From Candidatus Aenigmatarchaeota archaeon (GTDB lineage: Archaea > EX4484-52): a stretch of 50,822 nucleotides of DNA. The notes beneath the pieces were generated by a model. That model worked only from the letters and a program-made list of their open reading frames with translations, was not told the DNA's origin and ran no database searches. Numbering within the stretch: position 1 is the stretch's first letter; each line of letters starts with the position of its first letter. The DNA lies in the NCBI GenBank assembly GCA_023137195.1, contig JAGLPV010000021.1, positions 1-50,822 of the forward strand, written 5' to 3'. Below are positions 17,401-25,457 of this stretch, in pieces. The translations under genes were made by a program, and so were the position numbers.

Positions 17401-19906
17401 ATGCATCCCGGTTTGCATAAATATCGTAATTTGAAGATTTATTATGGGAAAGTAGAGATATTCTTGAATCCATTGTATTAAAGTGAATGTCGTCCTCCAA
17501 TGTAGTATTCATCTGGTAAAAATAATTGATATTATTTTCTATTTTCCACAAGCCATACTCTGAAGTTGCATCAAACTGATAATATGCCGTTGTATCTTCA
17601 TAATTTGCCTGTTCTGCCGTTGGATAAACATCATATTCTATTACAATATAACTTTTTGCTTCAATTTCTTCAGTTATATAAAAAGTAAGATTTCCGCCGT
17701 TGTTGATTATCTCGTGCGCGCATGTATATGACTCTGTGTTTGAGCAGTCTATCTTAACAGGACTGCATGTGGTTCCCCCCGTATAGCAAAAAGGATACAT
17801 TCCTTCATCAACAGCCCTGAAAAAGTCTGTAACATTTACTTCCTGGGCAGGTTTCCCACCGCGATTATATATTATTAACCTCACAGGCAAACTGTAGCAG
17901 GAACTGATATTTTCAAGACTGCAATTTGCTCTCTGGTCAACCTTTTGAGGCATTTCTCTTATTATTACAAGATTTGGCGCAGATTCCGGAGCTCCGATAG
18001 GTACCGGATTGGGAAATGGCACAAATTCTTTGTCTGTACCTTCTTCGTCAAGAATTGTAAAATTAATAGATAAATCCGCGTACTTGTTACAGATACAGTC
18101 ATCACCAGTATAACCTGGTCCTTTTTCTTCACAGACCGTTTCATTGTAATTTTCATAATTAGCCTGGGCAGTCGCAGTATAGTTGCCAGGATATAAATAA
18201 AATTTTGCAAGATACGCATAAAAATATTCATAATTATAACTCATAAATGCCGGCATATATATATTTGTTTTATTGTATTCACAAAAAAATGAATTGGCAT
18301 AATCATCCCAACAGCAATAGCTGACAATGTTTGTTGAATTGTCCCCTGTAATTGTAATGACTTCGTCCCCCGGAAGCAAAGGATTTTTCCTAAAATATAT
18401 ACAATTCTCTGTAATATTCACATTCACATTTCCGCAATTGGATGCTGTGCTTGTAAACAGCATCAACTGATATACAGAATAATCATAAGTAGGATCATAA
18501 CTCGGGTAATTCCAAAAAAGCTGAGTTTCATTTATATCTTCAGTGAATCCAAGGTACTCAAACCTTAGACAACAATAAGGCGGAACTTCCACGCTCACAT
18601 TGACCTCTTCTGATGCCCTGTAATCTGAAAAAGCCAGGTAAGTAGGATAAGCAAGATTGCCGCGCGAGTCATTTGCATTAATATAAAAATAGTGCCATCC
18701 TTCATTTTGAACAGTATATATCAGCGTGTAAAAATCAACTCCCGTTTTATTGAAAAAAACTTTTTCCTCCACAGGCGAAGTAATATTAATCCATGCTTCC
18801 TCAAAATCACCATGAAAATCACCAAGATTCATTGTTATTGTAACATTTTCTCCTATTGGAATGTTTACCCATTTCGGACGGATAGTAACATTATAAAACC
18901 ATGGTCTTGAAACAATAGTCTTAAATGTACTTGAATCTTGCGTTATTATCCCTTGAGTATCTTTTGCTTCAAAAGTAAAAGTATGTATTCCTCCTATCGT
19001 CGGATGATAAGTGTAGTAATAATAGTCACTTGTATTGGATGGCGTGTACTCTTGCCTTGTGCCGTTTGGAAGGTCAATGAATAATTTTACGTGCTCGTTC
19101 TCTCCAAACTCATTAACAATGGTTGCACTCATCGTTATATTTGGCTCTCCCATTGCCAATGGAAGATTTACATAAAAAAAAGAATCCTGATCATGAGTGA
19201 CATTGGTAATAACTGCATATGGTCTTATTGCAGTAAAATATCTTTTTTTCTGAAAGCATAACCCCAATACATTGCACTGTGTCTCGTGCGCAATAGTTCC
19301 TTTATCATCGCTTGCCCAAATATAATAAGAATAATTCGCATACTGGTCTGGTGTGTAGTTGACACCATATTGTCCTGTCGTCACATTGATTGCATTCATG
19401 GAAATATTTTCTTCCTCGCCAAAAGGAGTAAGTATTTCCACCCATACATTATTTATATTTAAGTCAGCATCTGTTACATTGGCATATATTTCTGTATCGT
19501 AGTCCTTCACCGCCGGGTCTGGGTCAACCCACGAATTCGTAATATTCGGGGAATCATCCATCGAATAAAAATAAAATGTATCTGAAACATCGCTATCCCC
19601 ATTATTGTTTCTTGCCCATAGATAAAAATGATAATATCCTGTTTCATTAGGCCAGTATGTAATATTGTAAATATCCCCTCCGACATTTTCTATATTGTAA
19701 GTCCCTGCCTCCGGACTGATAGTCACAAACAATGCCAAATCAATACTGCCTCCGACATCATCATAAATTGTCGAAGAAATAGTAATATTACTATTCTTAA
19801 ATGTTGAAGAAGGATAATTTACATTTGTAATGACAACAGCCGCAAAAACGACATTCACACAAAAAAACAAAAAAAACAATATTGCAAATACTGTATTTTT
19901 ATACAT
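11441..19906 (-). CDS. Giant (2821 aa) cell-surface protein: signal peptide, Ig-like N-terminal region, six ~300-aa repeat modules, C-terminal TM anchor
   Basis: N-term MYKNTVFAILFFLFFCVNVVFA; repeated [IL]x[IV][IV]RE[ML][PA]... to PG[LIF]F.L; C-term YYWIIVAAILVILLLFWKIKK; abundant NxS/T sequons. Confidence 0.9.
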   Translation of the reverse strand: MYKNTVFAILFFLFFCVNVVFAAVVITNVNYPSSTFKNSNITISSTIYDDVGGSIDLALFVTISPEAGTYNIENVGGDIYNITYWPNETGYYHFYLWARNNNGDSDVSDTFYFYSMDDSPNITNSWVDPDPAVKDYDTEIYANVTDADLNINNVWVEILTPFGEEENISMNAINVTTGQYGVNYTPDQYANYSYYIWASDDKGTIAHETQCNVLGLCFQKKRYFTAIRPYAVITNVTHDQDSFFYVNLPLAMGEPNITMSATIVNEFGENEHVKLFIDLPNGTRQEYTPSNTSDYYYYTYHPTIGGIHTFTFEAKDTQGIITQDSSTFKTIVSRPWFYNVTIRPKWVNIPIGENVTITMNLGDFHGDFEEAWINITSPVEEKVFFNKTGVDFYTLIYTVQNEGWHYFYINANDSRGNLAYPTYLAFSDYRASEEVNVSVEVPPYCCLRFEYLGFTEDINETQLFWNYPSYDPTYDYSVYQLMLFTSTASNCGNVNVNITENCIYFRKNPLLPGDEVITITGDNSTNIVSYCCWDDYANSFFCEYNKTNIYMPAFMSYNYEYFYAYLAKFYLYPGNYTATAQANYENYNETVCEEKGPGYTGDDCICNKYADLSINFTILDEEGTDKEFVPFPNPVPIGAPESAPNLVIIREMPQKVDQRANCSLENISSCYSLPVRLIIYNRGGKPAQEVNVTDFFRAVDEGMYPFCYTGGTTCSPVKIDCSNTESYTCAHEIINNGGNLTFYITEEIEAKSYIVIEYDVYPTAEQANYEDTTAYYQFDATSEYGLWKIENNINYFYQMNTTLEDDIHFNTMDSRISLLSHNKSSNYDIYANRDALPNKRRTFSAGRQTIFKYNIDPFEGELTAPWTIDLSLPQNITISSCSTFSVNINCSFSPTEHKITYWSDTYDLTHIFPVYFSARSVAQGGFLINVNASFMNNMQSDEYIPGLFINALYGETTSMAPHLIIVREMPDSIPQKENCSLNNRSSCERVDMRLIVYNDGSRSAVNVTMEDEITHSCSDENCSVIRAYCVDGDYSCTVDSPSQTKTTLEYNITSIEAGTFVLLKYSFHPTSKTSLYTAEGINNYDFYMSGDYKDEQDYDYSTYENDETYNPFGSNILYLKNKPSFDYNISIDGNSTKREFLMMENTTFRISLIAKTADTMSLAPQQMSIIIPERMDVLSVLNVYGGDNTCSYNSISRIINCVFTSKNLSDSEERVIRFDAKATSTGIYMFSINTQDNSSANSNFMPGIFTLSRRTYPAVQEENIKIIREMPETTFNETFRVKLILFNSGEYATDINVEDVSYIDLCTSFEAGGCSLVKSCVSSPVGADDIHYYTCGIDADDNVDFHVNRLQSQDYVVLEYDVSPPQTASTYAGNGSLFKFQAIANYTQYNKSVFSIENSILYNPDRASYIGFVKSSGFDFALDAHRVDVGSGSYSEENSKVVEERDFPIGSTRKLTFMANAMDECNESSWNVTLLFPPSFTIYSADYVSGPLCSCEFDNSPENPQVICEGKEAVDANQTIIVTAEVSTLEVNDFLLNASYRFGNIDMDYIGGVFLLTKLESNYIEEPDFIPSPNLVIIREMAEHINQTDNCDPSNPWATCQWAENKIIIYNRGNKDAINVSLDDFSFSHCDSANTSSCNPVAARCIENLPYYNCSVDSIEGLQKSHIHFEVNTMIEPKGYVILRYEYIPALNLTMYENNENYYWFNAYMDYTDVAGTQYPTSRENDGEFNPEEANKIYLKKNASFEFYFDTIALTTGEQRLADRGNVTYFSVQIKARDNVDNASVVFYFDSLWDLYVCNPANPLDSCIVDSVNKTLTFSSLLPKQDQQTYDFTFTATNYEEEADFIGVNYTINNHTTENIPGIFLLSKEKQREFGINPFLYIVRELPEVMAQDFFCQFNDNRCIYVKNRLFLYNFGTRSAYNITLDDALSEHCVGNCSIRRLECLTEEEKNYKYNYNCSVSNNVITFTFDNSIEPQEYAVAEYKVYGTKNMSLYDNVNYYSFSAIGQYINEEGTGMRPAGEEDGYFNPLYSNYMYLSNISEFDFDVDTYIMTTQKERYLFSGKSSYFKLELSSVFESLPADSSVSLDFPDGFVVSSCTTSSSLVNCTLVDLDTVDIIAQKNITKTSSDYVKVVVSPHESGGFIVRSNYTMNSVPQSNRDYNPGFFVLVKKPTETFQLNPQINIIREMPESIPQKTLCSSNNTFGTCEYFVNRVFLYNKGATEARDIIYTESWTESYCSVGSTHCQPLYFECPANSVVNWTVYNESNGTYSLPVIMCEKRDNNTLVFNITKPLYPRNYVSIEYIFAPAQDMNAYSSVSYYEFDGIVDYQNQIRDVLTSTETDEIHNPLLANTLYLTQNSSMNYYFSVSENASHNNRSFMIDEVNNATLSFSALAGDNTIPSPVLINITVPDDITVSDCQFSSGGGMCDIVEKNITAGINNNLLSITYSSSMADKNSATLDLVFNSSSFSDWVVPLYAYSNMSMSTNYNPGLFLLSKDFLYKNVTVIEYVPQPEPVPTPQKSPQPTPEEYSANGVDYKLEVRADETLPPKPPSEKQMGYRVVLEIKPLNFTQSTYQGSAVPVVLNITNIDEKMLENIDIVGVKFEGWAYTDSNIEKLDVGESVLRTVMVQPSTTTEPGFYVVPISGLIGEEQGGIGFFKLQVLKILRLARVEIMESPSRIRLKKNSLAKVPILVKNTGEVNLTNISVQLDALDCLSVVESDTNQTEYPSLDVNESLSISVAVRTNDADICRGSIIIGADQNTYAFSQMIVELRSKVGLKVPSAYYWIIVAAILVILLLFWKIKKSSAVNNVEIEEVKKEVGKT

Positions 19907-19936
19907 ACAAATATAGGGCAGTTGAGTTTTTTAATT

Positions 19937-19980
19937 GTTGTGTAATTATTGTACATATCGTAAGGAAATAATTACACAAC
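19937..19980. repeat. Hairpin element copy 1 (perfect 14-bp arms)
   Basis: GTTGTGTAATTATT (19937-19950) / AATAATTACACAAC (19967-19980). Confidence 0.8.
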
Positions 19981-20015
19981 ATTAAAAGTAGTATTCCTCG
20001 TAAGGCTCTTTTATT

Positions 20016-20059
20016 GTTGTGTAATTATTGTACATATCGTAAGGAAATGATTACAAAAC
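20016..20059. repeat. Hairpin element copy 2 (79 bp from copy 1)
   Basis: GTTGTGTAATTATTGTACATATCGTAAGGAAATGATTACAAAAC; one mismatch and one wobble in the stem. Confidence 0.8.
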
Positions 20060-20069
20060 AATAAATGTA

Positions 20070-20088
20070 TTTTCTCCGAAGGAGAAAA
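20070..20088. repeat. Small perfect hairpin
   Basis: TTTTCTCC GAA GGAGAAAA. Confidence 0.6.
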
Positions 20089-20163
20089 CATTGAAAGCAG
20101 TATCTATTACAAGGAAACATTCATTGAACTTCCATTGGTGAATTTCATAAGGCTCTTTTATTA

Positions 20164-20194
20164 TTGTGTAAATCATAGGGAAACGATTACAAAA
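20164..20194. repeat. Hairpin element copy 3 (degenerate), overlapping the stop codon of the histidine kinase
   Basis: TTGTGTAAATC ... GATTACAAAA; preceded by TAAGGCTCTTTTATT shared with copy 2. Confidence 0.6.
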
Positions 20195-22211
20195 CAGATT
20201 TATCATCTGGTCTTTTACCCAACGGCAAAGCAAAGCAAATTGTCGTCCCTTTATTCAATCCATCACTTTTCACCCATATCCCGCCGTGCATTTTCTTGAG
20301 CATTCTTTTGCATATGGACAGCCCCAATCCGGTACCGCCAAGATTATGTCTTGATTCATCTGCCTTGTAGAATTCCTCGAAGATTTTTTCAAGTTTTTCT
20401 TTTTCTATCCCTATTCCTGTATCAGATATAGAAACAATAACCTCTTTCTTGTTTTTTTCTGCACCAAATGTTATGGTTCCGCCACCCGGCATAAACTTTA
20501 CAGAATTCATCTGTATATTCTCCATTATTTCCCTAACCCTAAGTCTATCGCAAAGAACAAAGACCCTGTCTTTTATATTATTGACTACAACCACATTATT
20601 CTGTTTGTATGCTGTTTTATTTGTCTCTATTACTTCTTCCACAATTTGCAATATATCAATAGTTTTTATGTCAAACTTCATTGTATTGCCCTGGAGTCGC
20701 GCAAGGTTCAATGTATTGTCTACTAAAGAATTCAAATATTTGACATTCTTCAATATCACCTCCAAATCATATCGTGTATCTTTGTCCTTTGAATGTTTTA
20801 TTGCTATTGGAAGAAGAGTAAGCATAGGCGAAATAGGTGTCCTCAAATCATGGCTTAGCTGGTTGACAAACTGGTTTTTTTGTTCCAGCAATAACTCAAC
20901 ATGCTCTTTTTCTTCTTCCAACTCTTTTGTCCGGTCAACTACTTTTTTCTCAACATTTTGTTTTTCTTTTTTCAATTGATTCTTAGCATCAAGCAATTCT
21001 GTGTTTGTTTTTTTTTGCCTCTCCAGAATATATAGCATAGCTTCTGACGTTTTTTCTTCTTTGTTCAATTTTTCTGCAAGTTCTTTTGTCTTTTGATGGA
21101 CTTTGTCTTCAAGCGACGCTCTTGATTTTTTGACTTCAATCCTCATCAATTCAAATGATTTTGAAAGGACGCCAATTTCATCATCAGTACCCATTTGTAT
21201 TTTTGTATCAAGATTTCCTTTTGTGATTTCCTCTGCTGATTTTTTTAGATTAATCAAAGGCAGAGTAACTAAACGCGCTGTGAAAAAAGACAGCATTATG
21301 GTCAATATGATTATTATCGGGAAAACCACCAAAATCGTCTTTTTTAATTGCACTAAGGACTCAAAAGCTTTTGCTTCATCTATTTCAGCCAATAAGCACC
21401 ACTGCATTTCAGTAATGTGAGCATGAACTCCAAGAACATCATTTCCCACATAATTATCGTATGCCATTACATTGAGTTCATGCTCTGTTTCAGAATGAAC
21501 AATATGTTCAAGGCACTCGTTTGCGTTCCGGGTATCAACTTTTTGTACTAAAAATGTATTATTTAAATATTTTGAAGGAGTTATCATATAACCATCCTTA
21601 TCTATGAGGTATATCTCTCCCGCACATTCCATACCAGGTAATTGAGTCATTATTTTGAATATTTCTTCTTCTGCATCAAAATTAACGATAACAACACCGG
21701 AAAATTCATTGTTAATCAAAATTGGCGCAGAAACACTTACAACACTATTTTCAGTAAATCTGGAAATGTGCATATCTCCAATATAAACACCCTTTTTTGC
21801 TTTTATGAATATTTCCTTTGCACTCAGGTCATATCCAATATCTGTATGACTGGAAGCAATCACTATTCCTTCTTTGTTCAAAACCCGAACCCTTGAAATA
21901 CTTTGATAGGATTGTATCAGATTTTTTATTCGTATATTGGTCCGGTTCATTTCTTCGGTGTATTTTTTCGCAACCAGAATATCTTTAAAAGTATTTCCTG
22001 TTGCTATCATTCCTGTAGTGTCCTTATATGTACCTAAAATTGTTTCGATGTGATCTGCTTTTGTTTCTGCTGCTGTTTCCAGATGGGATTCAATTCCATG
22101 ATTCAGGGAATTATAATTTGTGTTGATAGATAAATAAATGAGAACTAGGATGGGCACTAATGATATAATCAAAAACATTAGGACAAGTTTATTATTTATA
22201 TTATTCTTCAT
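20187..22211 (-). CDS. Membrane sensor histidine kinase (Cache-like sensor, HAMP, HisKA, HATPase)
   Basis: NQLSHDLRTPISPMLTLLP H-box, SISDTGIGIEKEKLEKIFEEFYKADESRHNLGGTGLGLSICKRML; N-terminal TM and Cache-like region. Confidence 0.93.
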   Translation of the reverse strand: MKNNINNKLVLMFLIISLVPILVLIYLSINTNYNSLNHGIESHLETAAETKADHIETILGTYKDTTGMIATGNTFKDILVAKKYTEEMNRTNIRIKNLIQSYQSISRVRVLNKEGIVIASSHTDIGYDLSAKEIFIKAKKGVYIGDMHISRFTENSVVSVSAPILINNEFSGVVIVNFDAEEEIFKIMTQLPGMECAGEIYLIDKDGYMITPSKYLNNTFLVQKVDTRNANECLEHIVHSETEHELNVMAYDNYVGNDVLGVHAHITEMQWCLLAEIDEAKAFESLVQLKKTILVVFPIIIILTIMLSFFTARLVTLPLINLKKSAEEITKGNLDTKIQMGTDDEIGVLSKSFELMRIEVKKSRASLEDKVHQKTKELAEKLNKEEKTSEAMLYILERQKKTNTELLDAKNQLKKEKQNVEKKVVDRTKELEEEKEHVELLLEQKNQFVNQLSHDLRTPISPMLTLLPIAIKHSKDKDTRYDLEVILKNVKYLNSLVDNTLNLARLQGNTMKFDIKTIDILQIVEEVIETNKTAYKQNNVVVVNNIKDRVFVLCDRLRVREIMENIQMNSVKFMPGGGTITFGAEKNKKEVIVSISDTGIGIEKEKLEKIFEEFYKADESRHNLGGTGLGLSICKRMLKKMHGGIWVKSDGLNKGTTICFALPLGKRPDDKSVL

Positions 22212-24438
22212 GTTTTTTCAATCTCCTGAGCTCTCTCTTTATGTTCCTGTTTTCTTCCTCAATTTCCTTCATTTTAAGAATCTGGTCGACTGTCGAATCC
22301 TTAAATCGCCCGAGTATAGTTACCTGATGATTTAGCTTATCCTGCACCTGTTTTAGTCTTGTGTTTGCCAGTTCAAGTTCTGATGTTCTTTTCTGAAGCT
22401 GAACTGTATGGTCTTCTCTTTCGTCTTCATATTTTTTTCGATAAGTAACATCCCTAAAGAAACCAACATTGCATTTTGTCTCATCCAGAATAGCCAGGGT
22501 TGTATTGATATCAGCGTAAATTATTGTCCTGTCTTTTTTCAGGCAGGGGATATTTTGCGCAAGACTATTTTTACCTCTTGCCTGCGCTTCAAATTCAGAA
22601 ATTATATGCTTTAGCTTGTCTTTTGGATGAATGTCACTTACATTCATTTGTTTCAGTTCTTTTTCTGTGTAACCAAGCATCCTGCATATTGCAGGATTGA
22701 CATACATGAATTTTCTTGTTTTAATTTCAGCTATAATTATACCATCTGTGGCTGATTCAAATAGCAGGCGGTATCTTTTTTCAGATTGCCTAACTGCATC
22801 TTCTGCTTTTTTTCGTTCAGTAACGTCTCTTGATACAAGGAGGAGTTCATCTTTCATTATACTTGCACGACATTCGAGATTATGCCAGTTTCCTTTAATA
22901 TCCTTCACTCTAAACTCAATAGATTCATAAGCAAATTCAGATTTCCCGGTAATAATCTTTTTTGCTTTCAGCGCAAGATATTTTTTTATCAATGGAATAA
23001 TCTTTTTTTTGTCATCAGGATGGGTTATATCAAACCCGGTTTTTCCGGTGTATTTTTTAGGGTCATAACCAAGGATTCTCTTATGGGATGGACTCATGTA
23101 AACATACTTGGGCGTACGCTCAAACGTCACTACTGCTATCAAGTCACTGGCATTCTCTGTTATGAGACGGTATCTTTCCTCAGACTTTTCAATTTCGCCC
23201 TTTGCCTTCATCAGGGAAACAACATCTTTTTCTGCGGTAACGTCCCGAATCAATCCCTGCATACCATTGACATTCCCGTGAATATCTTTTATGAACGACG
23301 TGGAGATAACAACATAGCGCTTTTTGCCTTTTGATGTCTTAAGACACAATTCCTTTTCTATAATCTCTTTCCCCTGCTTTCCTGTGAATCTTTCATAGTC
23401 CTTTGAATTCTGCCAGAACTGCAAAGGAAGAAACGGCTTATTTAAAAAAACCTTTTTATCATCTGCTTCAACTAATTTCATCAAAGCAGGATTTATATAG
23501 ACAATATTCCCTTCCGAATCAGACGTGTAAACACAGTACTCTGACTTTTCAAGCAGTTTCATGTTTTCTTCTTCTTCATTATGTAGTTTACTCTTAACTG
23601 CCCTGAAAATATCTGTCTGCGTTACGATACCACACAATTCGCCCAACCCCACAATAATCAGCCTGCGGATATTAAGCCGTTCCATAAGCCGACTGGCACT
23701 AAATACTGAATAATCAGGATGCACATATATTGCGGGAGTAGTCATTATCTCCTTCATTCGCGTGGTATGGGGATTCTTTTTCACTGCCACTACTCTTTTG
23801 ATTATATCCCTTTCACTGACTATGCCTGCTAATTTTCCATTATCTAAAACAACAATACATGAAATATTTCTGGATGACATTTTTTTTGTGGCATCTATCA
23901 CAAATGCATCTTTTTCTATCGTGACCACTTTTTTCGTCATTATTGCCCTAAGTGTAGTCCATATACCATAAGAAGTCAGCACCCTTGTAAGATCAGTTTG
24001 GGTTACAATCCCCTCTAGTTTACCTTTATTTATTACCGGCAGACGACGGATATGTTTTTTATCAAGAATTTTACTTGCCTCAAGTACAGATAAGCACGAA
24101 TCAACAGAATACACAGGAAAAGACATCACTGATTCTATCCTTATCCCACTGTGTTCTTTTACTTTAGAAACAGTATGCACCAAATCTCTTTCAGTAAGTA
24201 TTCCAACTATAACATTCTTATCCTTCACAACAACACACGATATATTCCTATCTGCCATTTTTTTTGCCGCAGAAGAAAGAACCTCTCTCGGAGATACAAC
24301 AACCACATTCTTGCTCATCACATCCTTTACTTCCACCCAGACCTTAGATGATGTCACTGCATGCTCCGGCATACCACTACCAATCCTTGCTTTAAACAAA
24401 TTATTTCTCAGAACCATATTATTATTCTCGTTCTGCAT
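22201..24438 (-). CDS. CBS(x4)-PAS(x3) sensory protein without kinase domain
   Basis: Four CBS units (VKDVMSKNVVVVSP.., IESVMSFPVYSVD.., LRAIMTKKVVTIE.., MKEIMTTPAIYVH..), then PAS/PAC segments (GLIRDVTAEKD, LVSRDVTERKKAEDAV, GFFRDVTYRKKYEDE) and coiled coil. Confidence 0.9.
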   Translation of the reverse strand: MQNENNNMVLRNNLFKARIGSGMPEHAVTSSKVWVEVKDVMSKNVVVVSPREVLSSAAKKMADRNISCVVVKDKNVIVGILTERDLVHTVSKVKEHSGIRIESVMSFPVYSVDSCLSVLEASKILDKKHIRRLPVINKGKLEGIVTQTDLTRVLTSYGIWTTLRAIMTKKVVTIEKDAFVIDATKKMSSRNISCIVVLDNGKLAGIVSERDIIKRVVAVKKNPHTTRMKEIMTTPAIYVHPDYSVFSASRLMERLNIRRLIIVGLGELCGIVTQTDIFRAVKSKLHNEEEENMKLLEKSEYCVYTSDSEGNIVYINPALMKLVEADDKKVFLNKPFLPLQFWQNSKDYERFTGKQGKEIIEKELCLKTSKGKKRYVVISTSFIKDIHGNVNGMQGLIRDVTAEKDVVSLMKAKGEIEKSEERYRLITENASDLIAVVTFERTPKYVYMSPSHKRILGYDPKKYTGKTGFDITHPDDKKKIIPLIKKYLALKAKKIITGKSEFAYESIEFRVKDIKGNWHNLECRASIMKDELLLVSRDVTERKKAEDAVRQSEKRYRLLFESATDGIIIAEIKTRKFMYVNPAICRMLGYTEKELKQMNVSDIHPKDKLKHIISEFEAQARGKNSLAQNIPCLKKDRTIIYADINTTLAILDETKCNVGFFRDVTYRKKYEDEREDHTVQLQKRTSELELANTRLKQVQDKLNHQVTILGRFKDSTVDQILKMKEIEEENRNIKRELRRLKKHEE

Positions 24439-24459
24439 TTATATGCATTTGCATCCGGA

Positions 24460-24834
24460 TTACACCTTCACGCCCATATTTTCAAGTTTCAGATAAAAAC
24501 TATGCCCTAAATCTCCCTTGAACTCGCATGAAAAATATTCTCTATCTGAACCAAGCACTTCATCGACGCATGATAGTAATTCCTGTATTGCCTTGCCTAC
24601 TTTCTTCGGCTCTATTGAATTTATCTTAGAGTCTATAATTATAACCTCTGAATCACTTGAAAAACTGGTTGTATTTATAGTTACATACTCCAGAAAACTG
24701 TATTTGGATTTTAATTTTCCTATCAGGGAATCCATCACTATCAAAGAATAATGCGAAGAAGAATTTCTGGATACCATACCAATAAGTGTGCGTAACACTT
24801 TATCTGCAATTATCGAGTTTTTTGTTGCTATCAT
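24460..24834 (-). CDS. Hypothetical protein in sensory operon
   Basis: 124-aa ORF tightly spaced between the CBS/PAS gene and a response regulator gene. Confidence 0.65.
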   Translation of the reverse strand: MIATKNSIIADKVLRTLIGMVSRNSSSHYSLIVMDSLIGKLKSKYSFLEYVTINTTSFSSDSEVIIIDSKINSIEPKKVGKAIQELLSCVDEVLGSDREYFSCEFKGDLGHSFYLKLENMGVKV

Positions 24835-24847
24835 TTTAATTTCTTTG

Positions 24848-25219
24848 TTATTTAAACACTTTATCGATCCTCTTTTTCAGGTCAAATGTATCAAACGGCT
24901 TTTCAATATAGTCCTCTGAAACAACATTTCCTAATCCTCTGCTTACCTCATCTGTCTTTGCTGTCAGAAAAATGATAGGAATTTTTTTCCATTTTAGCTT
25001 AGACCTTATCTGCGCCGCCGTCTCCCATCCATCCATGTCCGGCATCATTATATCCAACAGGATAAGATCAGGTATTTGACCCTTTTTTAACAAAGATATG
25101 CATTTCTCCCCACTATCTGCTTCTATAAACTCATAGCCTGACGCCAAATCATCAAGACCTCTCTTCACACTATATATCAAATCCAAATTGTCATCAACTA
25201 TCATTAATTTCTTTTTCAT
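24848..25219 (-). CDS. CheY-like single-domain response regulator
   Basis: MIVDDN, LILLDIMMPDMDG, FLTAKTDE, IEKPFD. Confidence 0.92.
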   Translation of the reverse strand: MKKKLMIVDDNLDLIYSVKRGLDDLASGYEFIEADSGEKCISLLKKGQIPDLILLDIMMPDMDGWETAAQIRSKLKWKKIPIIFLTAKTDEVSRGLGNVVSEDYIEKPFDTFDLKKRIDKVFK

Positions 25220-25286
25220 AATATCGCCCTACATTAAATCAATCTTATGTATTTTAATGAACAATAAACTATATATATCTTGTCCT

Positions 25287-25380
25287 CGTAAATAAAGCAT
25301 TCATTTACGGCATAAAAATCCTGTTGCGAAAATTTAAATCCACAGGATTTTTTCCTGTTGGTTAATCACATAAAACCAAC
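25287..25380. other. Three consecutive stem-loops in the intergenic region (candidate structured RNA/leader)
   Basis: CGTAAAT/ATTTACG (25287-25309); AAAAATCCTGT/ACAGGATTTTT (25314-25352); GTTGGTT/AACCAAC (25357-25380). Confidence 0.5.
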
Positions 25381-25457
25381 CATATTGACAATCCACAGAC
25401 ATTCAATTTTATGTATTTTATCCTCTTTGCAACCGGAAATAAATCCTCTTTTTATTT

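Noticed and set aside
19937-20194. CRISPR or transposon ends
   Set aside because: Units are themselves palindromes, only three copies, no transposase ORF or target-site duplication seen.
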